From Curtobacterium sp. BH-2-1-1 (GTDB lineage Bacteria; Actinomycetota; Actinomycetes; Actinomycetales; Microbacteriaceae): a stretch of 64,000 bases of DNA. Numbering within the stretch: position 1 is the stretch's first letter; the number at the start of each line of letters is the position of its first letter. A model generated the notes under the pieces. The model worked only from the letters and a program-made list of their open reading frames with translations. It did not search any database and was not told where the DNA came from. Where the stretch lies: assembly GCF_001806325.1 (NCBI RefSeq), contig NZ_CP017580.1:992001-1056000 (forward strand), read 5' to 3'. A program made the position numbers and the translations under genes. Below are positions 8,614-16,574 of the stretch, one piece after another.

Positions 8614-9228
8614 GTGGACGACGTCACCGACATCAGTCAGCTCGTGCTGCGCGAACGCCAGGGGCGGGACCGCGGGCGGTGGGACCGCATGCGTGACGCG
8701 TGGGAGCCGGACGGCCGCGTGCGCATCAGCTGGTTCGACGGCAACGCGCGGGACTTCGTCGCGGGGTCGATCGCGATGGCCGCCGGTGGGACGGCCGCCA
8801 CACACCGGATGAGCCCGCCGGTCGTCGACCTCCTCGGTGACCGCGCGATCGTCGCCGCACCGGCGGTCATCGAGGTCCGCGCCGGACTGGGCGGCGCCGA
8901 GGTCGACCTGGCCTCGCGCGTCCGGCTGCTGTACCGCGCACGCCGGACCGGCACCGGCTGGCGGCTGGCCGCGATGACGTGCGTCTACGAATCCGACACG
9001 GTGACACCGACCGTTCCCGGCACCGTGCCGGACCTGTCCTCCGTCGCGGTCGACGACCGTCGGCCGTCGTACCGATGGCTCGCGACGGTCCTCGGGGCGA
9101 GCGGTCACCGCATCGCCGACGACCTGCCCGGCACGGACCGGCCCGGGTCCGTCGAGGCGGTGGAAGCCGCCGAACAGGACTGGCTCGACAGCCACGATCG
9201 CGACGACCGGGACGGAGACCGCGCATGA
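8614..9228 (+). CDS. SnoaL/NTF2-like ketosteroid-isomerase-fold protein
   Basis: 204 residues. The GTG at 8614 is chosen because GAAGGAG sits 6 bases upstream. The first half resembles the SnoaL-like NTF2 fold: RERQGRDRGRWDRMRDAW, VRISWFDGNARDFVAGS, THRMSPPVVDLLGDRAIVAAPAVIEV and YRARRTGTGWRLAAMTCVYESD, a small conical barrel used by cyclases, isomerases and dehydratases. The C-terminal 70 residues continue past the usual domain and are acidic. The stop overlaps the amidohydrolase start (ATGA), so the two work together, probably on a small ring compound under IclR control. Confidence 0.75.
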   Translation: MDDVTDISQLVLRERQGRDRGRWDRMRDAWEPDGRVRISWFDGNARDFVAGSIAMAAGGTAATHRMSPPVVDLLGDRAIVAAPAVIEVRAGLGGAEVDLASRVRLLYRARRTGTGWRLAAMTCVYESDTVTPTVPGTVPDLSSVAVDDRRPSYRWLATVLGASGHRIADDLPGTDRPGSVEAVEAAEQDWLDSHDRDDRDGDRA

Positions 9229-10676
9229 GCCGCTACGTCACCGCACCCACTGCCGACCACGACGTCGTCATCCGCGACGTCACCGTCGTCGACCCGCTCG
9301 ACGGGACCGCCACGGCCGGGCAGGACGTGCGGTTCACCGGCGCGACCATCGCGTCGGTGTCCGCCACGTCGCAGACCGGGACGGCCGCGGGCCAGCAGGT
9401 CGTCGACGGACGCGGCCGGTTCCTGGTGCCGGGCTTCGCGGACATGCACGCCCACCCGCTCAACTCCCCGGACGACGTCGACGGCGCCTACGCACTGATG
9501 CTCGCGAACGGGGTGGTCGGGTTCCGCCAGATGTCCGGCTCGCCCGCCCTGCTGGCAGCCCGTGCCGCGGGTGCACTGCCCGCACCGCTCGGCGCTCCGG
9601 AACTCCTCGCCACGCCGGGAGACCTCCTCACCCCGGTGAACGCGTCGACCGCGGAGGCCGCCGTCGCGACCGTCCGTGACCAGCACGCCCAGGGTGCCGA
9701 CTTCGTCAAGGCGGCCCTCGTCGGGCGCGATGCGTTCCTCGCAGCACTCGCTGAGGCAGGTCGGCTCGGCGTCCCGCTCGCAGGACACCTCCCGAACGAC
9801 GTGGACCCGCGCGAAGCGTCCCGAGGGGGCATGCGAGCGATCGAGCACCTCGGGCCCGGCGCGACCGTGTTCGCCGCGACGTCGTCCCGCGAGGCCGAGG
9901 TGCGATCCGCGGTCGGAGCGGCTCGCACGCCGAAGATCCCCACGGTCAGGCTGCCGGGCATGGACCGCGTCATCGGTCGGGTGATCCGCGGCATCGTGGT
10001 GAACCCGGCCACGAGGACCTCGGACTCGTCCGCCCGCGCGCTCACGCTCGCCGACGACACGTTCGACGAGGAGGCCGCCCAGGAGTTGGCAGCGCTCTTC
10101 GTCGAGCACGAGACCTGGCAGTGCCCGACCCTGGTCCGCCTGCACACGCAACAGTTCCCGAACGCGCCGGAGCACCGACACGACGACCGTCGCCGCTACA
10201 TCGCACCCGGGGAGCTCCGCTCGTGGGACCGGTCCGGCCGGAAGTTCGCCGGCCTCCCGACGGAGACCCGGGACGCCCTCGAGTCGCACTGGGCGGCCCA
10301 ACTGCGCCTCGTCGGGCTCCTGGCCGGTGCGGGCGTCCCGATGCTCGCCGGGACGGATGCCGACGGTGCCGCGGGGGTGATCCCGGGCTTCGCGCTCCAC
10401 GACGAGTTCGGGTACCTCGCCGACGCCGGTCTTGGACCCCTGCAGATCCTCCGGACGGCGACGTCCGACGCGGCGCGGTTCCTCGGGCTCGAGACCGAGA
10501 CCGGACGCCTGGCACCCGGGTCACGGGCGGACGCGGTGCTGCTCGCCGCCGATCCGATGACGAGTCACACGGCGCTGGGGCGCATCGACGGCGCGGTCCG
10601 GGCGGGGTCGTTCTGGGATCGATCGGCGCTGGACGGGATCCTCGAGCGGGTGGCGGGGGCGCCGGGGGCGCGCTGA
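9225..10676 (+). CDS. Metal-dependent amidohydrolase
   Basis: 483 residues from an ATG overlapping the upstream stop. It follows the imidazolonepropionase/prolidase-like branch of the amidohydrolase superfamily: a beta-sandwich start (VVIRDVTVVDPLDG), the metal motif PGFADMHAHPL near residue 70, a possible bridging lysine in DFVKAALVG, histidines in LAGHLPND and AIEHLGPG, and the catalytic aspartate in MLAGTDADGA. It should hydrolyse an amide, lactam or ester ring in the cytoplasm. Pairing with a SnoaL-like protein and an IclR regulator points to a catabolic two-step module; the substrate is unknown. Confidence 0.88.
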   Translation: MSRYVTAPTADHDVVIRDVTVVDPLDGTATAGQDVRFTGATIASVSATSQTGTAAGQQVVDGRGRFLVPGFADMHAHPLNSPDDVDGAYALMLANGVVGFRQMSGSPALLAARAAGALPAPLGAPELLATPGDLLTPVNASTAEAAVATVRDQHAQGADFVKAALVGRDAFLAALAEAGRLGVPLAGHLPNDVDPREASRGGMRAIEHLGPGATVFAATSSREAEVRSAVGAARTPKIPTVRLPGMDRVIGRVIRGIVVNPATRTSDSSARALTLADDTFDEEAAQELAALFVEHETWQCPTLVRLHTQQFPNAPEHRHDDRRRYIAPGELRSWDRSGRKFAGLPTETRDALESHWAAQLRLVGLLAGAGVPMLAGTDADGAAGVIPGFALHDEFGYLADAGLGPLQILRTATSDAARFLGLETETGRLAPGSRADAVLLAADPMTSHTALGRIDGAVRAGSFWDRSALDGILERVAGAPGAR

Positions 10677-11191
10677 GCGATCCTGCCCGCTGGGTGACCA
10701 GCGAGGTGTTCGGTCTATTCGCGGATGCCAGTGGTGGCACGGATCGCGGATCCCAGTGACAGCGAGCGTTCCACGACTTTTGGGATCCGATTCCACGGTC
10801 TCGATAGGACGGCGAGCTCCGGCCGCTCTCTGGACGCACAGTTGCGCCAGATTCGCGCCGATGCACACGACCGCGCTGCTTCGTCAACAGCACCGAACTC
10901 GGCGGCGTCGCCGACCACTGGGCGGGCACCATCCACGGGGACACCCCTGGCTCTCTCCCGCTGTCCGCCATCGCCGCGCTCCTCGGCACCACGGTCAACC
11001 ACATCCGCGACCTCCTCCACGACGTCCGCATCGTCGGACGCCTCGTCCACGAACAAGAGACGGGGTTGCCCGGACCGTGGTGAGGGCTGTAGACAGACCT
11101 GTGCACCCTTTCATTGACTCCCCGTTAGGCGTACGCGAGGGTCGCTCATGGGCGGTCGGAGGGGCTGACCGCCTCGAGGGGATTCTGAGCA
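10677..11191. other. Intergenic transition zone with no intact gene
   Basis: About 515 bases between the amidohydrolase and the protease gene. GC content and codon-like periodicity fall here compared with the left side. A short direct repeat of the form TCGCGGATnCCAGTG occurs twice near 10726-10757. Apart from the gene fragment at 10880-11083 I see no gene, tRNA or clear promoter. Confidence 0.5.
10880..11083 (+). pseudogene. 5'-truncated gene fragment, possibly helix-turn-helix
   Basis: The frame entered near 10880 reads VNSTELGGVADHWAGT, then LPLSAIAALLGTTVNHIRDL, then VRIVGRLVHEQETG to a TGA. The composition is protein-like and the AIAALLGTTVNHIRDLL run has the spacing of a helix-turn-helix. 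There is no start codon and a TAG closes the frame 70 bases upstream, so this looks like the 3' remnant of a lost gene. The family was not recognised. Confidence 0.35.
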
Positions 11192-12286
11192 ATGAAGCGC
11201 ACAACAGCGCTGCTCGGCTCTGCCGTCATGGTCGCAGCAACGATGCTCGCGACCTTGCCGGCGGCAGCCAACGCAGCACCACTGACCCACGACCAGCAGC
11301 TCGCACTCGTCCCGCCAGCGGTCACCGCCGCAGGCCTCCGCGACGACCAACTGTCGGTCTGGTACCTCGACGAGGGAAACACCCTGCACGTCGGTCTGAC
11401 CTCCTACACCACGCAGCAAGCTGAAGCTCTGGTCGACCGACTGGGTACTGACACCGTCATCACCCAGGAGGACCAGCCTGAGGCTGCTATCGGCCACGCA
11501 CCCAAGTCTTCAGCGGCCGCGAAGCAGCTGCTGAACCCCAGCGCGGGAGCACGCGCATCGGCGACCCCCGCGTCGGGCACTCCCAGCACTGGTGGTGTTC
11601 CTGGCGGTCTGACGGTCGGTCCGTACGAACCGTTCCTGACGGTCCCGACTTACCCCGGCGGCGTCCGCATCATCCGGGATGCCGGCGACGAGATCGTCTG
11701 GTGCTCTACCACCGCGCTGTGGGGCGGCAAGATGCTCTTCGCCGGTCACTGCGGACCGAACGGTGCGAAGTGGCAGCAGGGGTACTACGACAACGGCACC
11801 ATCGCGTCCTCCGGCTCCGCCGGCACCGCATCGAGCGTCCACTGGGAAGCCAACAACCCGGACGTCGCACTTCTCAGCGGCGGTAACGGCTTCGACAAGG
11901 GCGTGTACCTCAACGGTGACAAGGGCAATGTCACCTACGCTCACATCGCCGGCGCCGCAGTCTCCGCCATCGGTGCCACAATCTGCACCGACGGGACCAC
12001 CACCGGGTACGTGTGCAACGCGAAGGTCAACATGGTGAACGGCTGCACCAACATGACCGAGGAGGGTAAGACGGTGCACGAATGCGGCATCGACTCCGCG
12101 AACAACCCGAACGCCATCGTGACCCGCCCAGGCGATAGCGGCGGTCCCGTGCTCGCTCCGTCCACTGGGGGAAAGTTCCTCGTCACCGGCACCATCTCTG
12201 CTGAAAGCAATGGTGGGCACACCGTGTACTACTCGAACGCGAACCGCATCAAGCAGATCCTCGGCACCAGCGTTACAGTCGGTTGA
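11192..12286 (+). CDS. Secreted trypsin-like serine protease (S1 family)
   Basis: 364 residues. A Sec signal peptide (residues 1-28: charged start, hydrophobic core, LPAAANA before the cut) precedes a 130-residue pro-region rich in Ala, Ser and Thr. The catalytic domain follows, with the triad His186 (MLFAGHC), Asp224 (NNPDVALL) and Ser316 (RPGDSGGPV). Cysteines at 171/187 and 265/275/285/298 could form disulfides. GAGGGG lies 10 bases before the start. The layout resembles extracellular chymotrypsin-like proteases of plant-associated actinobacteria; a role in host-protein degradation is speculative. It is followed with 1-base overlap by a lipoprotein gene. Confidence 0.88.
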   Translation: MKRTTALLGSAVMVAATMLATLPAAANAAPLTHDQQLALVPPAVTAAGLRDDQLSVWYLDEGNTLHVGLTSYTTQQAEALVDRLGTDTVITQEDQPEAAIGHAPKSSAAAKQLLNPSAGARASATPASGTPSTGGVPGGLTVGPYEPFLTVPTYPGGVRIIRDAGDEIVWCSTTALWGGKMLFAGHCGPNGAKWQQGYYDNGTIASSGSAGTASSVHWEANNPDVALLSGGNGFDKGVYLNGDKGNVTYAHIAGAAVSAIGATICTDGTTTGYVCNAKVNMVNGCTNMTEEGKTVHECGIDSANNPNAIVTRPGDSGGPVLAPSTGGKFLVTGTISAESNGGHTVYYSNANRIKQILGTSVTVG

Positions 12287-12678
12287 TGAGAACCGTCGTG
12301 CTCGGAACGGTCTTCGTCGTCCTGACGATGGGTACTCTCGTTGGCTGCTCGGCGAGAGAAGCAGCGCCGTCGCCGACGGTCGTTCCGAGCGCGACTTCGA
12401 CTTCATCTGCGCTGCCGGTAGTCGCTAGCACGAAGGGCCTTGTGAAGCTCGACTGGTCTTCGACAAGCTCGACGGCGGCCGGCAGCGTGGTCGTGAGTGT
12501 GCAAAACAAGGACTGCGTGGCCCCGATGGGCGTCACCGTCGATGAGTCAACAACGACCGTGACGGTTCAGGCTTGGGGCAAGAAGCAACAGGAGCCGTGC
12601 GCCGCCGTCGGGTACGCATTGCGCGGCGCATTGCCACTGCAGGAGCCGCTCGGAGACCGCACCCTCAGCCACGGCTGA
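12286..12678 (+). CDS. Small putative lipoprotein
   Basis: 130 residues; the ATG overlaps the protease stop (TGATG), so translation is coupled. The N-terminus is a type II signal with the lipobox LVGC (Cys at about residue 21), followed by a Ser/Thr/Pro-rich spacer and a short domain with two cysteines (NKDCVAPMG and QEPCAAVGY) that may form a disulfide. No family was recognised. Tight linkage suggests a surface partner, chaperone or inhibitor of the protease; that is inference from position only. Confidence 0.65.
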   Translation: MRTVVLGTVFVVLTMGTLVGCSAREAAPSPTVVPSATSTSSALPVVASTKGLVKLDWSSTSSTAAGSVVVSVQNKDCVAPMGVTVDESTTTVTVQAWGKKQQEPCAAVGYALRGALPLQEPLGDRTLSHG

Positions 12679-12874
12679 CGTCAACACGAGTACGACCCGC
12701 ACGGCTTACCGACGGGCATGGAGTGGACGAGGATGACCCGCTCACCTTGTCTCAGCAGACGGCGATCGCTGACGCGAGCGCTTCGCCCGCTACCTCCTGA
12801 GGCGCGCCTCCGATACGACGACAGCGCCGCCCACCTGTGGTGGACGGCGATTTCGATGACCTGATGAAGCGTTC

Positions 12875-13004
12875 GGGACTGCTGCAGGTTTGGTTGACTC
12901 CTGACAGGTAGGGGCGTTGGCTCCTGCTGGAAGGATGTGGGGACTGCTGCAGGTTTGGTTGACTCCTGACAGGTAGGGGCGTTGGCTCCTGCTGGAAGGA
13001 TGTG
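12875..13004 (+). repeat. Perfect 65-bp tandem duplication of the IS left end
   Basis: Bases 12875-12939 and 12940-13004 are identical copies starting GGGACTGCTGCAGG and ending GGAAGGATGTG. Each contains the terminal inverted repeat and the ribosome-binding region of orfA. The outer copy is probably the stump of an earlier insertion, or a product of aberrant transposition next to the full element. Confidence 0.9.
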
Positions 13005-13008
13005 CGCC

Positions 13009-13305
13009 ATGGTGAAGGCGTATCCGGAAGAGTTCCGCCGTGATGTGATCGCGGTCGCCCGGAAGGGCGAGACGTCGGTGCGGCAGGTCGCGAAGGACTT
13101 CGGTGTGTCCGAGTCCTGCCTGGCCCGCTGGTTGCGGCTCGCGGACCGCGACGACGGCATCAATGTTGCAGCGGTGCCGTCGGCGAAAGCGGTCGAGCAG
13201 GCGGAGCTGCGGGACGCCCAAAAGCGGATCCGGCTGCTTGAGCAGGAGAACGAGATCCTCCGCCGGGCGGCCGCGTACTTCGCCCAGTCGCAACTCCCAA
13301 AATGA
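13009..13305 (+). CDS. IS3-family transposase OrfA (HTH protein)
   Basis: 98 residues. The N-terminal helix-turn-helix (YPEEFRRDVIAVARKG to VRQVAKDFGVSESCLARWL) is the IS3/IS911 DNA-binding domain. The C-terminus ELRDAQKRIRLLEQENEILR is the leucine-zipper coiled coil used for OrfA/OrfAB pairing. The start has GGAAGGA 8 bases upstream. The last codons contain C CCA AAA, a -1 slippery heptamer leading into orfB. Confidence 0.92.
   Translation: MVKAYPEEFRRDVIAVARKGETSVRQVAKDFGVSESCLARWLRLADRDDGINVAAVPSAKAVEQAELRDAQKRIRLLEQENEILRRAAAYFAQSQLPK
13296..13302 (+). other. Programmed -1 frameshift heptamer CCCAAAA
   Basis: In the orfA frame the end reads ctC CCA AAA TGA, matching X XXY YYZ. A -1 slip here joins orfA to the orfB frame, whose own ATG (13302) overlaps the orfA stop. 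Production of the OrfAB fusion transposase by this means is established for IS3 elements. Confidence 0.7.
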
Positions 13306-14171
13306 TCTACCCGCTGGTCCTCGAACTCGCCGACGATCGGATCCCGGTCGCGGTGGCCTGCCGGGTGTTGGGCTTCTCGAAGCAGGCCTTCTATCGGTGG
13401 CGTGCCGATCCGGTGACCGATCGAGACTGGGCGGACGCGCACCTGACCAACGCAGCGATCGATGCGCACCGCGACGATCCGACGTTCGGATACCGGTTCA
13501 TCGCCGATGACCTTCATGCTGCCGGCCACCGAGCATCAGAGCGGCGGGTGTGGCGGCTGTGCTCGCAGCAGCGGCTGTGGTCGTTGCATGCGAAGAAGCG
13601 CGGCCTGAATCGCAAGGCCGGGCCGCCAGTGCACGACGACCGGGTCCGGCGTGCGTTCACGGCACCAGACCTCGACAAGCTCTGGCTGACGGACATCACG
13701 GAGCACCCGACCGGTGCGGGCAAGCTCTACCTCTGCGCGATCAAGGACGCGTGCTCGCGGCGCATCGTCGGCTACTCGATCAGCGACCGGATGCGGTCCT
13801 CACTTGCCGTCGCGGCTCTGCAGATGGCGATTTCCCGCCGGAACCCGTCAGGGACAGTCATCCATTCGGATCGGGGCAGCCAGTTCCGTTCGAAGAAGTT
13901 CGTCCGGGCGCTATCGGACGCCGGGCTGCTCGGATCGATGGGGCGCGTCGGCGCGTGCGCGGACAACGCGGCGATGGAATCGTTCTTCGCGCTCCTGCAG
14001 AAGAACGTCCTCAACCGGAAGCGATGGTCCACCCGGGAGGAACTCCGGCTGGCGATCATCACCTGGATCGAAGCGACCTACCACCGGAAACGGCGCCAAC
14101 GAGGTCTGGGGAAATTGACCCCAATCGAGTACGAGACGATCATCAACCCACAGGCCGCACTCGCGGCCTAA
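13302..14171 (+). CDS. IS3-family transposase OrfB (DDE integrase-fold)
   Basis: 289 residues. An HTH_21-like segment (about 45-105) is followed by the RNase H-fold catalytic core with Asp131 (LWLTDITEH), Asp190 (IHSDRGSQF) and Glu226 (ADNAAMESFF), a D-D-35-E spacing. The C-terminus (YHRKRRQRGLGKLTPIEYE) is the usual IS3 tail. All motifs are intact and there are no internal stops. Confidence 0.95.
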   Translation: MIYPLVLELADDRIPVAVACRVLGFSKQAFYRWRADPVTDRDWADAHLTNAAIDAHRDDPTFGYRFIADDLHAAGHRASERRVWRLCSQQRLWSLHAKKRGLNRKAGPPVHDDRVRRAFTAPDLDKLWLTDITEHPTGAGKLYLCAIKDACSRRIVGYSISDRMRSSLAVAALQMAISRRNPSGTVIHSDRGSQFRSKKFVRALSDAGLLGSMGRVGACADNAAMESFFALLQKNVLNRKRWSTREELRLAIITWIEATYHRKRRQRGLGKLTPIEYETIINPQAALAA

Positions 14172-14290
14172 ACAAACGAGTCAACCAAACCTGCAGCAGT
14201 CCCGAGGGTTCGACCGCCCTACTCACCGTCGAGGCGCAGCAAGTACTTGTGGGACGTCGCTGCACGCTATTCAGAGCTTGACTGTGTGGA

Positions 14291-14563
14291 TCAGCTCGAC
14301 CGCTCCTCGGCTCTATGCCGCACCGAGCTCCTCCAAACCCACGCCGCGAGCTTCGTCTCGCCGCGACCCGCTTCCACCCAGACCGCGTCACGAGTCATGC
14401 TCCGCGCAACCGCATCATCGCGGCGGATAAGCCTGTCCGGCAGCTGGAACCAGGCGTACACCGGCATCGGCTGCTCAAGCTCCCGCACGTCCGCGCCGCG
14501 TGCCGATTCCTCTAGCGAGAACGGCTGCGGCGGCACCCAACGATTCGAACGACGACGACCCAC
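14291..14563 (-). CDS. Small hypothetical protein
   Basis: 90 residues if started at the GTG at 14563 (beginning MGRRRSNRWVPPQPF). The body contains PVYAWFQLPDRLIRRDDAV and VWVEAGRGETKLAAWVWRSS, a tryptophan-rich beta pattern that looks like genuine protein rather than a shadow frame. No strong ribosome-binding site is visible. It lies between the IS right end and a GNAT gene on the same strand. Family not recognised. Confidence 0.5.
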   Translation of the reverse strand: MGRRRSNRWVPPQPFSLEESARGADVRELEQPMPVYAWFQLPDRLIRRDDAVARSMTRDAVWVEAGRGETKLAAWVWRSSVRHRAEERSS

Positions 14564-14743
14564 GAAACGGATCGTACGAAGAGGCACCGACGCTCTCTGC
14601 GCGGCCGTATGGCGCACCCGCACTGAGATTCGTTCCGGACCACCTATGTGCGACGGAGATGCTCGCCGCCGCGTACGTCGCTTCGTCACAGCAACCTGAG
14701 GAAGCGACGCGACCAGTCAAGGACCGGCTATCGGGACGGCGGA

Positions 14744-15148
14744 TCAGCGCAGATGCACGAGTCCGGCGCGGGTGGGTAGGAAGCCGCAGGCCCCCTCGTA
14801 AAAGGGCACCATGTCCTCGCCGTAGTCGACGAACAACCACTCGCAGCCGGCGGCGCGAACCGCTTCGACGGCACAGCGGACGACGGCTGTTCCAAGGCCC
14901 TGATGCTGGTAGGTCGGGTGTGTCTTCGTGTCGATGAGAAACGCGTGGTCCGCACCATCCCAAGCGACGTTCACGAAGCCGACCAGCTCACCACCGGGGC
15001 CCCTGCCCGCGACCCAACCGAGGGAGCGCGGGCTTACCCGATCCCACCAGCCGGATTCGGGCGACCCTCCATGTGCTGCGGTGAGGTCTGCTAGCTCCTC
15101 GTCACTGATGATTGATCGCCAGGTGAGCGTTACGTCGTTGTGCTGCAT
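14744..15148 (-). CDS. GNAT-family N-acetyltransferase
   Basis: 134 residues from the ATG at 15148. Motif A of the fold is clear in IDTKTHPTYQHQGLGTAVVR (pyrophosphate-binding Q/RxxGxG/A), and motif B is the FVDYGEDMVPFYEGACGF stretch. It should transfer an acetyl group from acetyl-CoA to a small amine or protein N-terminus. It stands alone between two other small orphan genes on the same strand, and the acceptor is unknown. Confidence 0.85.
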   Translation of the reverse strand: MQHNDVTLTWRSIISDEELADLTAAHGGSPESGWWDRVSPRSLGWVAGRGPGGELVGFVNVAWDGADHAFLIDTKTHPTYQHQGLGTAVVRCAVEAVRAAGCEWLFVDYGEDMVPFYEGACGFLPTRAGLVHLR

Positions 15149-15202
15149 CGTCCCAAGCTCCCACGAGGAGGCCGAGTCCACTAGGGAACGCTGGAGGATC
15201 CA

Positions 15203-15655
15203 CTACCGGGCGGCGTCGGTCAGCACCTGGTCGATCCACTCGTGATGATCGAGTTCGGTGAGTTCGGCGAGAGTCGCCCACCGGGTTTCAAGCACTTCGT
15301 CCTCGTCGAGAAGGAACGACGACGTATGCAGTGAGCAGAGGTACGCCACCGTCACGTACCCAACTTGGTCGCCGTTGGGGTAGACGTTCTCGAGGGTGGC
15401 GCCGCCGTAAGCCCCGATGATCCGGATGACGTCGCTGCCCACACCGAGTTCTTCTCGCACTTCGCGCAGCAGCGCCGCGCGGGGGTCCTCGCCGGGCTCG
15501 ATGCCGCCCCCGATCAGGCTCCATCGTCCGGAGTCGCGCTGCCGCGCCAGGAGGAACCGATCGTCGTCTCGGATGACCGCGGTCACGCCCGGGAGGAGCA
15601 GGTAGCTGCTCCCGATCCGCTCGCGCAGCAATCGAACGTACTGAGAAGCCGGCAT
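15203..15655 (-). CDS. Nudix hydrolase
   Basis: 150 residues. The Nudix box runs GGIEPGEDPRAALLREVREE followed by LGV and fits GX5EX7REUXEEXGU exactly. Flanking strands (VTAVIRDDDRFLLARQR, WSLIGGG) complete the fold. Such enzymes hydrolyse nucleoside diphosphates linked to another moiety, in house-cleaning or nucleotide-sugar turnover. The local genes form a leftward series (15655 to 14291) but the gaps are 50 to 180 bases, so a shared operon is uncertain. Confidence 0.9.
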   Translation of the reverse strand: MPASQYVRLLRERIGSSYLLLPGVTAVIRDDDRFLLARQRDSGRWSLIGGGIEPGEDPRAALLREVREELGVGSDVIRIIGAYGGATLENVYPNGDQVGYVTVAYLCSLHTSSFLLDEDEVLETRWATLAELTELDHHEWIDQVLTDAAR

Positions 15656-15709
15656 GCTCCGAAGCTACCGTGCGCCGTTCCCGCAGAGGGATCGGCGACC
15701 GGACAGAGC

Positions 15710-16018
15710 TCAGGTCGATGGAGCGGCGTCGGGGCCGATCGCGGTCACTGTCCCGATGAATCGAGCCGGTTCCTCGTCATCAGTGAAGTTCACGGGAGTG
15801 AGCTCGGAAACCGGAATCAGCCCACTCGCTCCTTCATCTGTCCTGAACCACACCGCGGGAACGGGGTCGCGGCCCTCCTCTGCTGCCAGCATCGCAGCGG
15901 CTGCGAGCTGTGGCCAATGCGCCTCCTGCTCCGCGGAGACTCCCATCGCTACCGTCTGAATCGTCAACACACGCACTCGTTCATAGTGCGCCGGAACATG
16001 CTCGAGCGCGTCCCGCAT
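15710..16018 (-). CDS. Hypothetical protein
   Basis: 102 residues from the ATG at 16018. The sequence has an N-terminal amphipathic part (ALEHVPAHYERVRVLTIQTV), an alanine-rich helix, and a C-terminal half with VWFRTDEGASGLIPVSEL and FIGTVTAIGPDA, which reads as beta structure. No motif was recognised. It sits directly upstream of the Nudix gene on the same strand. Confidence 0.55.
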   Translation of the reverse strand: MRDALEHVPAHYERVRVLTIQTVAMGVSAEQEAHWPQLAAAAMLAAEEGRDPVPAVWFRTDEGASGLIPVSELTPVNFTDDEEPARFIGTVTAIGPDAAPST

Positions 16019-16225
16019 GCCGATCGGCCAGCGGGACGCATCAGGCCTCCCGTGTGTCGGCGTCGTCGATGCCGGTGAGTTGTAGCTACGACACACTGCG
16101 GCCGCCGCAACATGTAGTGGTTCTGGGTGTGTCGCACCACAACATGTGGTTCCACGGGTGATTCTGGTACAGGACGTCGGCGCGAACAGGTCGCGCTGTA
16201 GGAGCCGGCAAGGAGCGCGGAGATC

Positions 16226-16348
16226 TTGACGAAGGGCAGCAAGGGAAACGGCCAGTCGCGGAGCTCGATCACGGGGAAGTTCGTGAAGCCCAGCTACGCG
16301 AAGTCGCAACCGAACACGACGCAGACCTCGCACAAGAAGAGCAGGTAG
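16226..16348 (+). CDS. 40-residue basic protein
   Basis: Starts at TTG 16226 with AAGGAG 10 bases upstream. The product begins MTKGSKGNGQSRSSITGKF and ends QTSHKKSR. It is strongly basic with no hydrophobic core, and matches a recurrent type of tiny actinobacterial protein (SSITGKFV followed by HPNTT-like residues) that I recall as uncharacterised. It lies alone between two opposed hypothetical genes. Confidence 0.55.
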   Translation: MTKGSKGNGQSRSSITGKFVKPSYAKSQPNTTQTSHKKSR

Positions 16349-16574
16349 CAAGCGCCGCGATGCGGTGACTCGACGGGGAGGGGCAATTCGCCCCTTCCCG
16401 TTGCACGCGCTAGATGGCCGCTACTTGGCCTGCTTCGGTGGCCTGATCTGCGATGGTTTCAAGCCGCCACATGCGAGGAAGGCCCACGACGGTGGCCAAG
16501 CGGGAGCGCCAGCCAGTGGCGACCTCCTTCCGGTAATCACCTGCGCTGTCGCGTCCACCCGATACGGTCAAGCC

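Larger units (their letters stand above)
12875..14203 (+). mobile_element. IS3-family insertion sequence with duplicated left end
   Basis: The element has 26-base terminal inverted repeats beginning GGGACTGCTGCAGG (left at 12940-12965, right at 14178-14203), overlapping orfA/orfB frames with a slippery heptamer, and an intact DDE transposase. A second copy of the first 65 bases of the left end sits directly outside it (12875-12939). I could not find a convincing target-site duplication. Both transposase frames look intact, so the element may be active. A 101-base fragment of the same left end is present at 23774-23874 in inverted orientation. Confidence 0.92.

Noticed and set aside
12679..12874. 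Possible small gene between the lipoprotein and the IS element
   Set aside because: Frames here lack a ribosome-binding site, run out quickly and show no protein-like pattern.
14178..14290. Target-site duplication for the IS3 element
   Set aside because: Bases next to both left-end copies and to the right end were compared; no 3-5 base direct repeat was convincing, possibly because the left side is rearranged.
16080..16170. AACATGT-containing repeat as a possible attachment site or operator
   Set aside because: Two AACATGT copies flank TGGTTCTGGGTGTGTC, but the arms are short, no integrase is nearby and no regulator sits beside it.
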